Positions 1-5,689 of a stretch of DNA of 24,100 nt are shown here, piece after piece (within the stretch, counting starts at the first letter, position 1; each line of letters opens with the position of its first letter). This DNA is from a virus. The notes below the pieces were generated by a model. The model was not told the DNA's origin. It ran no database searches and saw only the letters and a program-made list of their open reading frames with translations. The translations under genes were made by a program, and so were the position numbers. The stretch covers positions 1 through 24,100 of the IMG/VR virus record IMGVR_UViG_3300036768_001570; one strand, 5' to 3'.

Positions 1-400
1 AAAAGCTGTTCGTGAATGACGCATATCCTGCATTTTCAGTGTCGCCTACATAAACTAAATCACCTTCACGGGGTCTGATTCTATTTGGAATGCCTAGCTC
101 GATGAATCTTTTTTTACTCAATACGAATGTGGCAGTGTCTGTCATCCGTAGACCAAATTTCGACATTATATCACCTTCACCGCCATAACCTGTAATTTCT
201 TTCAAGTAAACTTCAATCTTGAATGCAGAATTGAACGATGATTTCTTTGGCTCACCAAGTATCGGATCAATTTCTAGATATTCTCGTGGAATATAGAAAA
301 CATCAAATCCTGCATTTCTGATGCTCTCAACCACCAGACTTTCGTAGAAAGACTGTTCTGATTTATTTTTGAGGTGGTTAAAGTAAGGATTTGTAGTCAT
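1..400 (-). CDS. gp14: Neck protein gp14-like (partial, C-terminus off the left edge)
   Basis: I translated this edge gene by hand. It starts at the ATG read from 400 and stays open to base 1, giving about 133 residues. The N-terminus reads MTTNPYFNHLKNKSEQSFYE and continues with YIPREYLEID, a FKIEVYLKEITGYGGEGDIMSKFG segment (shown here only as a landmark) and a TATFVLSKKRF stretch. This layout is typical of the T4-type neck protein gp14, which with gp13 forms the collar that closes the filled head and receives the tail. The ATG follows immediately after the gp13 stop codon at 401-403, so the two genes are almost certainly translationally coupled. Function comes from recognised family resemblance plus gene order; the missing C-terminus cannot be judged. 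Confidence 0.85.
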   Translation of the reverse strand, partial: MTTNPYFNHLKNKSEQSFYESLVVESIRNAGFDVFYIPREYLEIDPILGEPKKSSFNSAFKIEVYLKEITGYGGEGDIMSKFGLRMTDTATFVLSKKRFIELGIPNRIRPREGDLVYVGDTENAGYASFTNSF

Positions 401-1141
401 TTAACCAACCATGAAATCTATAGGTAATTGCCATACATCCTGTAACTCTTCTTCGAGTTGTTGAATTTCAGCATTAGCATCATCAAAAAGTTGTCTGCCA
501 TTTAAAGTAATGCCAGAAGGTAATTGAAACCCATCATATTTGATTAAATTCTGACCCCATTGCCTTTTAATCAGGGCAGACGCATATTTTTTCAGCCAGA
601 TATTATTCCAAACGCTATCATAATCTTCTGGGTCTATGATCACGTAAGCTTCTAATACGATATAATCACCAGGTTTGAAAAGCGTCCAATCGGTATCCAG
701 GAAAAGACGATTTGTGTGACGATTCCAGCGAATCATCTTTTCGCGGTTGAAAAATTCATTAATTGTCTTCAAATATTCTTCAGTGATGGCATAGCTATGT
801 AATCCATCGTTAATTAAACGTTTCACATTCATTATTTCTGTTAAGAAAAATTGATATTCGAGATTTAAGCTACTAGAAATGTTATTGAATGGTAAGATTC
901 GAAGAATCGTTACAATATTTTCAGGAATTGTAATGTAACGATTGGTGATATCATCTGAAGTTAAAGTAACGGTTACAAAATTCTTTTCAGATCCTTCACC
1001 ATGAAATTCCCAAAATTTCTGTAGCGCATCATCGATACAATCATCAATCTGTTCATCAGCAACATTAATTTCGATGACTGGTGCACCAAGTTTTCTTAAA
1101 CAATATTCTGCGAATTGCTGCCGTGTGTAGATGGTTGCCAT
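401..1141 (-). CDS. gp13: Neck protein gp13-like
   Basis: A 246-residue protein. The N-terminus (TRQQFAEYCLRKLGAPVIEI, then NVADEQIDDCIDDALQKFWE) is the hallmark of T4-type neck protein gp13, which forms the ring joining portal and tail after packaging. Length is somewhat below the roughly 300 residues of T4 gp13 but similar to relatives in other T4-type phages. The start ATG at 1141-1139 is supported by a strong AGAGGA ribosome binding site at 1155-1150. The gene is first in a gp13-gp14 pair and has its own late promoter box at 1171-1164. Its ribosome binding site and start codon form one arm of a 17-bp inverted repeat, described separately. Identity rests on family recognition and on gp14 lying directly downstream. 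Confidence 0.88.
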   Translation of the reverse strand: MATIYTRQQFAEYCLRKLGAPVIEINVADEQIDDCIDDALQKFWEFHGEGSEKNFVTVTLTSDDITNRYITIPENIVTILRILPFNNISSSLNLEYQFFLTEIMNVKRLINDGLHSYAITEEYLKTINEFFNREKMIRWNRHTNRLFLDTDWTLFKPGDYIVLEAYVIIDPEDYDSVWNNIWLKKYASALIKRQWGQNLIKYDGFQLPSGITLNGRQLFDDANAEIQQLEEELQDVWQLPIDFMVG

Positions 1142-1244
1142 AGTTCAAATCCTCTTATGTTTTTATTTATCATAATAGTCAAGTAAGAAAATTCATGTGT
1201 TAGTTTATCGATTCATTGTAATTTTTCAGAGGATTTGAACTATG
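1139..1244 (-). promoter_or_regulatory. Inverted repeat that can occlude the gp13 ribosome binding site, with the late promoter in its loop
   Basis: Bases 1139-1155 (CATAGTTCAAATCCTCT) are the exact reverse complement of 1228-1244 (AGAGGATTTGAACTATG): 17 bp with no mismatch, separated by 72 nt. In leftward RNA the 3' arm contains the whole AGAGGA ribosome binding site and the AUG of gp13. RNA entering from the adhesin genes would carry both arms and could pair them, hiding the start. RNA begun at the GATAAATA box (1171-1164), which lies between the arms, has only the 3' arm and stays open. T4 uses this layout for lysozyme e and a few other late genes; its use here is inferred. Confidence 0.6.
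1164..1171 (-). promoter_or_regulatory. T4-type late promoter box GATAAATA for gp13-gp14
   Basis: On the minus strand the bases read GATAAATAAAAAC, matching the T4 late promoter -10 box (TATAAATA, the only element recognised by the phage late sigma gp55) at 7 of 8 positions. Transcription would start around 1158-1156, leaving a leader of about 15 nt that carries the AGAGGA ribosome binding site. The same extended string GATAAATAAAAA recurs ahead of the tail fibre gene. Confidence 0.7.
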
Positions 1245-1301
1245 AAAGAAATGCTAGTGTAAAAGATGGATCTTGCCTTCTCGTTTTAGTATGTTACCGC
1301 A

Positions 1302-1328
1302 TTGATGGTTTCATCAAAGTAATTTTTT
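1302..1328 (+). terminator. Terminator-like hairpin in rightward orientation
   Basis: A 6-bp stem TTGATG/CATCAA (1302-1307 and 1312-1317) with a GTTT loop is followed five bases later by six T residues at 1323-1328. The stem is AT-rich and short. No plus-strand gene is visible upstream, so it may be fortuitous or may stop antisense transcription. Confidence 0.25.
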
Positions 1329-1407
1329 ATAATGTTAGAGCTAGTCCGAGGCAATGACTAAATTGAGAATTTTAACATAATGTCATTTTCAAATCTTATT
1401 GCTTTTG

Positions 1408-2148
1408 TTACCTAAACTCCCAAATTTCGATGTAACCACTGGCGCCTGCGCCGCCGTTACCACCTTTGCTGTTAGGACCGCCTCCACCGCCACCGCCGCC
1501 ACCAGCACCGTAGCCAGTAGCGTCGTTGCCTGGATTACCACTGCAGCCGCCGCAATTACCGCCAGCGCCGCCGAAACCACCATTGTTACCTGGACCGCCA
1601 CCTCCGATGCCCCCGCTGCCGCCATAGGTACCGCCATTGTTGCCAGCTCCGCTGTTACCTCCTCCGATATTGATATAACCACCAGAACCACTACCACTGA
1701 CACCACCATTACCGACGCCATTTTGGCCTCCAAGGCCACCGGAGCTGCCGCCACCGGCATAACCAGCATTGCCACCGTAACCGCCAGTTGCCGTTATCCC
1801 GGCAATAGTCGTACTACCACCGTTACTACCATAGGTGCCATTGTTACTAGCAGCACCGCCACTACCACCGACACCTCCAGCGCCAACAGTATATGAATAA
1901 GATGAAGCAGGGTTAGTAATAATTATCTCAGCATAACCACCCGCACCCCCTCCATGGCCGCCGCCGCCGCCGTAGCTAGCGCCACCGTTACCCCCACCAC
2001 CGCCACCTCCGCCGCCTCCACCACCAACGGCTTTGATTAATAACGCAGTGACATTTGCTGGTTTATTGTATGTCCCACTACCAGGTGTAGTGATGCGAAC
2101 GATATTGACTAGTTTGCCAGGTTGTAAAAATTGCGAGACGTTGCTCAT
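1408..2148 (-). CDS. Glycine-rich adhesin 3 (gp38-like, poly-glycine sandwich type)
   Basis: A 246-residue protein. It opens MSNVSQFLQPGKLVNIVRIT, then carries the conserved TPGSGTYNKPANVTALLIKA segment and a run of twelve glycines. GGYAEIIITNPASSYSYTVG comes next, followed by about 150 residues of glycine motifs split by S, N, A and Y. It ends GYIEIWEFR. This is the architecture of phage distal-fibre adhesins such as S16 gp38, in which glycine-rich motifs pack as polyglycine-II helices and intervening loops bind host receptors. It is the last of three paralogues in tandem and the most distal gene of the fibre operon. The start ATG at 2148 is shared in context with its sister copies. Long antisense reading frames here are by-products of glycine codons. 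Receptor and host are unknown. Confidence 0.8.
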   Translation of the reverse strand: MSNVSQFLQPGKLVNIVRITTPGSGTYNKPANVTALLIKAVGGGGGGGGGGGGNGGASYGGGGGHGGGAGGYAEIIITNPASSYSYTVGAGGVGGSGGAASNNGTYGSNGGSTTIAGITATGGYGGNAGYAGGGSSGGLGGQNGVGNGGVSGSGSGGYINIGGGNSGAGNNGGTYGGSGGIGGGGPGNNGGFGGAGGNCGGCSGNPGNDATGYGAGGGGGGGGGPNSKGGNGGAGASGYIEIWEFR

Positions 2149-2185
2149 GCCAATCTCTTATGTGATTACTCTTTTATTTCTCTTG

Positions 2186-2815
2186 TTAAATGAACTCCCA
2201 GATTTCAATAAAACCACTACCACCCGCACCTCCAGTACTTCCGCTAGCACCAGCACCTCCCCCATTACCTCCCCCTCCACCGCCGCCGCTAGTACCCGCG
2301 CCTCCAGAGCCTCCGCCGCCTCCACCTCCTCCATTGCCTCCAAGACCTCCGTTGCCGTTACTGCCGTTGGGGCCAGCAATAACAATATTACCACCGGCCC
2401 CAACACCACCAACACCACCTGCGCCAGCACTACTACTATTACTGATACCTCCACCGCCTCCAGTACCACCATTTGCTGTCATTCCAGCAATAGTCGTATT
2501 ACCGCCGTTGGCACCATCACTACCTCTACTGCTACCGCTGTTACCCCCAGCGCCTCCAATCCCGCCTGCACCAACAGTATATGAATAAGATGAAGCAGGG
2601 TTAGTGATAATTATCTCAGCATAACCACCTCCACCTCCTCCTCCCCCGCCTCCACCGGCATAACCACCTCCACCTCCTCCACCGCCACCACCAACGGCTT
2701 TAATTAGCAACATAGTGACATTCGCAGGTTTATTGTATGTTCCACCACCGGGTGTAGTGATGCGAACGATGTTAGCTGGTTTACTAAATTGTAAAAATTG
2801 CGAGACGTTGCTCAT
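2186..2815 (-). CDS. Glycine-rich adhesin 2 (gp38-like)
   Basis: A 209-residue paralogue of the neighbouring adhesins. It has the same N-terminus (MSNVSQFLQFSKPANIVRIT), the TPGGGTYNKPANVTMLLIKA block, long glycine runs, the GGYAEIIITNPASSYSYTVG block and the NTTIAGMTANGG segment. It ends GFIEIWEFI. The conserved ends look like attachment and folding parts, while the central glycine motifs and their interrupting residues differ from the sisters, as expected of receptor-binding loops. It sits between the fibre-assembly-like gene (gap 42 nt) and adhesin 3 (gap 37 nt). Its leader (TGTATAAAAATTAATATG) resembles that of adhesin 1, so copies probably duplicated with their leaders. Role in host recognition is inferred from the family. 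Confidence 0.8.
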   Translation of the reverse strand: MSNVSQFLQFSKPANIVRITTPGGGTYNKPANVTMLLIKAVGGGGGGGGGGYAGGGGGGGGGGGYAEIIITNPASSYSYTVGAGGIGGAGGNSGSSRGSDGANGGNTTIAGMTANGGTGGGGGISNSSSAGAGGVGGVGAGGNIVIAGPNGSNGNGGLGGNGGGGGGGGSGGAGTSGGGGGGGNGGGAGASGSTGGAGGSGFIEIWEFI

Positions 2816-2857
2816 ATTAATTTTTATACAATTACTTAATCGTTATTAGATTGAGTT

Positions 2858-3301
2858 TCAATTTGGCCATTGTAGAATTGGAAGCTCTGCCTCGAATTCT
2901 TCCCATGTCGGTATTGGCCGCTGACCTGACTGTACATCATTCAAGATTTCATAACACTTCGCCCAGGTTGCATCGCGCACTTGTACACAATATTGTCCTT
3001 CAGCTGCGAATTTCGAGTTTGTGCTTGCTACATAAGTACATGCTGAGAGAATACCGTCATATCCACGCGTACGCGCAAAAGCATCAAGACGGGCTTGAAC
3101 TTTTGCTGCAAACTCAGCAATGATTTCTTCTGGTGATTTAGTTGGAGGTGGAGGATTGACAAAAGTCAACCCATCCCATGTTGCTCCAATCTGTACCCAC
3201 TCAGGTGCTTCGATAAGTGTGTATAAGTCGCCGTAACAATCAAGGGAAGGAACTTCCCATAAATCTTTTACAATACCGTCTTCGATTCTTGCTGCTCTCA
3301 T
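2858..3301 (-). CDS. Tail fibre assembly-like protein
   Basis: A 147-residue protein. The N-terminal half (RIEDGIVKDLWEVPSLDCYG, then EAPEWVQIGATWDGLTFVNP) resembles the short beta module common in phage fibre-assembly proteins. A PPPPTKSPEE linker leads to a helical C-terminal part: FAAKVQARLDAFARTRGYDG, then ILSACTYVASTNSKF and RDATWAKCYEILNDVQSGQR, and finally IPTWEEFEAELP. This second module is widespread downstream of tail fibre genes in phages and prophages and is usually regarded as a chaperone or small fibre component. Its ATG overlaps the stop of adhesin 1 by 4 nt (ATGA at 3301-3298), indicating coupled translation. The exact role (chaperone or virion part) cannot be decided from sequence. 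Confidence 0.6.
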   Translation of the reverse strand: MRAARIEDGIVKDLWEVPSLDCYGDLYTLIEAPEWVQIGATWDGLTFVNPPPPTKSPEEIIAEFAAKVQARLDAFARTRGYDGILSACTYVASTNSKFAAEGQYCVQVRDATWAKCYEILNDVQSGQRPIPTWEEFEAELPILQWPN

Positions 3302-4002
3302 TGACTGAACTCCCAGATTTCGATAAAACCACTACCGCCCGTACCTCCAGCGCCACCGCTACCATTGCTGTTGCCACCGCCAGCTCCACCACCGCCGCCG
3401 CCTCCGTAGCTACCATTGCTACCACTGCCGCCGTTACCGCTAGTACCCGCGCCCCCACTACCTCCACTACCACCACCAGCTCCACCGCCACCACCGTTAC
3501 TACTACCGACGGTGCCGTTGTTACCACCGTTGCCGTTAACGTTAATATGGCCTTTGGTAGCGGTGGCGCCGCTACCACCACTACCTCCGCCACCGCTACT
3601 ACCACCCGAGGCGGCACTACCACCGTAGCCAAAAGTACCACCATTTGCTGTCATTCCAGCAATAGTCGTATTACCGCCGTTGGTGCCATTACCGCCACCG
3701 CCGCCACCACTGCCCCCACCTCCACCAACCCCACCTGCACCAACAGTATATGAATAAGATGAGGCTGGGTTAGTGATAATTATCTCTGCATAACCCCCCG
3801 CTCCACCACCCCCGCCACCTCCACCTCCGCCACTTCCGCTAGCACCAGCGCCACCTCCACCACCCCCGCCACCTCCACCAACGGCTTTAATCAATAACGC
3901 AGTAACGTTTGCTGGTTTATTATATGTTCCACTACCGGGTGTAGTGATGCGAACGATATTGACTAGTTTGCCAGGCGGGAAAAATTGTGTTAGAGTACTC
4001 AT
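3298..4002 (-). CDS. Glycine-rich adhesin 1 (gp38-like)
   Basis: A 234-residue member of the adhesin trio, encoded directly after the 442-residue fibre (gap of 9 nt). It starts MSTLTQFFPPGKLVNIVRIT and shares TPGSGTYNKPANVTALLIKA, glycine runs of up to ten, GGYAEIIITNPASSYSYTVG and NTTIAGMTANGG with its sisters. It ends GFIEIWEFSQ. Being next to the fibre gene, it is the best candidate for the tip adhesin currently mounted on the fibre; the downstream copies may be alternative or additional tips. It lacks T4 gp38 sequence similarity in the strict sense; the comparison is with the poly-glycine adhesin class seen in S16-like phages. Confidence 0.8.
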   Translation of the reverse strand: MSTLTQFFPPGKLVNIVRITTPGSGTYNKPANVTALLIKAVGGGGGGGGGGAGASGSGGGGGGGGGGAGGYAEIIITNPASSYSYTVGAGGVGGGGGSGGGGGGNGTNGGNTTIAGMTANGGTFGYGGSAASGGSSGGGGSGGSGATATKGHINVNGNGGNNGTVGSSNGGGGGAGGGSGGSGGAGTSGNGGSGSNGSYGGGGGGGAGGGNSNGSGGAGGTGGSGFIEIWEFSQ

Positions 4003-4011
4003 ATCAATCTT

Positions 4012-5340
4012 TTATGCAATTACCCAACCGTAAGTCGAATTGATATAAACTAAACGAAAATTAGCAGACTGTGAATCAACAGTCATATCTTCAGCAAGTC
4101 CCATTATTTTTTGTCCATTTCTACCAATCACGGATGTCGTTCCGCCATTGGCGTTGACTACTCTCACCCAATCTCCTGCTGATGGAGATCCAGGTAATGT
4201 TAACGTGATGCCAGCCGCGTCCAATACATAAGTTTTTGATCTAGTTGCTGTAGTGTTAGTGTTTATTACTGCAACTGAATCTTTGAAATCAACCAGACCA
4301 GATGCTGATAATCCGACTGTGGTGATTGTGCCATTTGATGTAAGATTTGGTACAGAAATACCGCTGGTAAAATTCGGCGCAGTATTTTTAAAAACTAATA
4401 TCGATCCGCCAGTTATATTATATTCACCTGTTCCTCTTGATGTCATCTCAATCCATCCACCGTCGTTTATTGTAATTGAAGTAGGTCCAGTCACTGTTGT
4501 CAAACCAATCGCAGGAGAATAAATGAATTGACTTGCGTTTGTGTTGACTGTGAAACTACCCATGCCATAAATCAATACTCTACTACCAGCTGCTGGATTT
4601 GTTGTCGGGAGCGTTAAGGTTGCGCCTGGTTGAGCTTGAACGACTTTCCCCCAACATGTCGAAGGAAGCGTTCCGGTTGCTTGATTAGGCAATATACCAC
4701 TGTAGTTTCCAACCTGACTGAGCTGAGCTGCATGATCGCTGTTCGTGGCGACCCCAACCGTAATTGGTTGATTGAACGTTGCACTTCCACTTACTTGCAA
4801 TGATGTGAAGTAAGCGGCAATGCTGTTACTGTTGATCCAGTTAGCTAGAGTAGCTTTTATATTTGCCCATGATAGTTTTTTCAAGCTGAATGACGATTGG
4901 CTATCAGCCAAAGCCAATTCATCAGAATCATCTGGAGTTGTTTTTGATGTAGCGCTATCAATTATGGCCGAAATAGATTTCGGCTCATATCTGTTTGTTG
5001 TTGAATTATATGTAGCAACGTTGTTATTTGAAGCTCCACTAGAGGTGATTACACTTTGAATTGCATTTGAAGGAGCCGTCGAAACAAATTTGTTTTGTGA
5101 CGAATCGAAAGCTAGAATATCACCATCATTAGAGCCGCTCGTACTTAAACCAGTACCGCTCGCGATCTCGTTAATTGCGCCAACAATAGAACTCTTATTG
5201 GACGTTGTTAGTGAAGATAATGATCCGATTTTATTATTAAGATCAGTTTCGACGTTAACAACGTCTTCGCTTATTTGATTTGTTTTTTGGCGCCACGTAT
5301 TAAACGTATCTGTTGAGTAAACTGTTTTCTGAGTTGCCAT
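4012..5340 (-). CDS. Tail fibre protein
   Basis: A 442-residue protein from the ATG at 5340; an in-frame GTG three bases upstream (5343) is possible but the ATG sits better after AAAAGAGAAAC. Residues 1-70 are helical and heptad-like (NTWRQKTNQISEDVVNVETD, then SSIVGAINEIASG), typical of a trimeric N-terminal attachment region. A central ALADSQSSFSLKKLSWANIK motif is frequent in myovirus fibres. The C-terminal half holds two beta-rich domains with repeated LTLP-type motifs (TLTLPTTNPAAGSRVLIYG and LTLPGSPSAGDWVRVVNANG). It heads the host-recognition cassette, has its own late promoter and is followed by three adhesins. The role as a fibre shaft is inferred from architecture and context; which baseplate protein it binds is unknown. 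Confidence 0.75.
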   Translation of the reverse strand: MATQKTVYSTDTFNTWRQKTNQISEDVVNVETDLNNKIGSLSSLTTSNKSSIVGAINEIASGTGLSTSGSNDGDILAFDSSQNKFVSTAPSNAIQSVITSSGASNNNVATYNSTTNRYEPKSISAIIDSATSKTTPDDSDELALADSQSSFSLKKLSWANIKATLANWINSNSIAAYFTSLQVSGSATFNQPITVGVATNSDHAAQLSQVGNYSGILPNQATGTLPSTCWGKVVQAQPGATLTLPTTNPAAGSRVLIYGMGSFTVNTNASQFIYSPAIGLTTVTGPTSITINDGGWIEMTSRGTGEYNITGGSILVFKNTAPNFTSGISVPNLTSNGTITTVGLSASGLVDFKDSVAVINTNTTATRSKTYVLDAAGITLTLPGSPSAGDWVRVVNANGGTTSVIGRNGQKIMGLAEDMTVDSQSANFRLVYINSTYGWVIA

Positions 5341-5370
5341 CACGTTTCTCTTTTAGTAAATCGGTTGTTA

Positions 5371-5399
5371 AGTCTAGTTTAGTTCCAGTAACTAAGACT
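5371..5399 (-). promoter_or_regulatory. Hairpin in the tail fibre leader
   Basis: In the leftward leader the sequence AGTCTTAGTT-ACTGG-AACTAAACTAGACT can fold. TTAGTT pairs with AACTAA around a five-base loop, and AGTC pairs with GACT across a four-base bulge. No T-run follows, so it is not a terminator. It lies 30-60 nt upstream of the fibre start and might stabilise the message or affect translation. Confidence 0.35.
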
Positions 5400-5453
5400 C
5401 ATTTCCATTTATTATTTTTCTTATGAGCATGGCACAGTATTCTTTAACATTTT

Positions 5454-5461
5454 TATTTATC
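5454..5461 (-). promoter_or_regulatory. T4-type late promoter box GATAAATA for the tail fibre operon
   Basis: The minus strand reads GCGATAAATAAAAATG, sharing GATAAATAAAAA with the gp13 promoter and differing from the T4 late box TATAAATA only at its first base. It lies in the 153-nt gap after the small coiled-coil gene. The predicted start near 5448 gives an unusually long leader of roughly 108 nt before the fibre ATG. Confidence 0.65.
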
Positions 5462-5493
5462 GCGAAATAATTATGGAAAATTTTGAATCATTA

Positions 5494-5688
5494 TCACTTC
5501 TCTTTTAGTAACTCAAGAATCAAATCAAGCTTCGACTCTAAGTTTTTCACGCGTTTTTCAATGTTATTAAGCCTATCGGCTGATTTTGCACGAAGCAATG
5601 CAGCTCTATATTCTTTATCATTGCGATTTATGATGTAACTGCCATTTACTCTTACATAATCTCTATTATCTTTTATGATCTGTTCCAT
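5494..5688 (-). CDS. Small coiled-coil protein, probable baseplate-associated
   Basis: A 64-residue protein, MEQIIKDNRDYVRVNGSYII followed by NRNDKEYRAALLRAKSADRL and a C-terminal heptad stretch (NNIEKRVKNLESKLDLILEL) ending LKEK. Residues 38-62 are a strong coiled-coil candidate. Its ATG lies one base after the stop of the 1899-residue protein (TAA-T-ATG), so it is translated with it. Similar short proteins with a conserved YVR/IIN start and a coiled-coil tail accompany the large DUF4815 protein in other T4-type phages, but I know of no demonstrated role. It could be a small virion component, a trimerisation partner or a chaperone. Confidence 0.7.
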   Translation of the reverse strand: MEQIIKDNRDYVRVNGSYIINRNDKEYRAALLRAKSADRLNNIEKRVKNLESKLDLILELLKEK

Positions 5689-5689
5689 A

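Larger units (their letters stand above)
1142..1407. other. Intergenic gap between the adhesin cassette and the neck genes
   Basis: No coding sequence is supported here. The gap holds the gp13 late promoter, both arms of the inverted repeat, and two small hairpins. One hairpin (TTGATG-GTTT-CATCAA at 1302-1317, then TTTTTT at 1323-1328 on the plus strand) looks like a rightward intrinsic terminator. The other (TAGTC...GACTA around 1333-1351) has no T-run. I see no convincing terminator for leftward transcription, so read-through from the fibre genes into gp13 is expected. A plus-strand six-codon reading frame at 1242-1262 follows the duplicated ribosome binding site but is too short to call. 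Confidence 0.6.
1408..4002 (-). repeat. Three dispersed direct copies of adhesin sequence blocks
   Basis: Three blocks are nearly identical at the nucleotide level in all three adhesins. The N-terminal block lies at about 2028-2118, 2693-2776 and 3881-3973. The SYSYTVG block lies at about 1883-1941, 2571-2628 and 3740-3797. There is also a short C-terminal block. All copies are in the same orientation, so recombination would delete, duplicate or shuffle adhesin segments. Confidence 0.75.
5346..5511 (-). repeat. 14-bp direct repeat flanking the fibre promoter and leader
   Basis: TTACTAAAAGAGAA (minus strand) occurs at 5359-5346, just before the fibre start, and again at 5511-5498, at the end of the coiled-coil gene. 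The two copies are 152 bp apart and enclose the late promoter and the leader hairpin. This pattern fits a duplicated or inserted regulatory segment. Confidence 0.5.

Noticed and set aside
1242-1262. Six-codon reading frame after the duplicated gp13-type ribosome binding site on the plus strand
   Set aside because: Too short for a gene; the ribosome-binding-like sequence exists because it is the complementary arm of the hairpin.
1329-1360. A stretch resembling part of a Cas9 tracrRNA (GTTAGAGCTAGTCCG)
   Set aside because: The match is short, lacks the anti-repeat and later stems, and there is no CRISPR array or cas gene in the window.
1389-3753. Long antisense and shifted reading frames over the adhesin genes (proline-, threonine- and alanine/valine-rich products)
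   Set aside because: They are mirror images of glycine-rich codons (GGN read in other frames) with no ribosome binding sites or family resemblance, and the in-frame adhesins explain the DNA.
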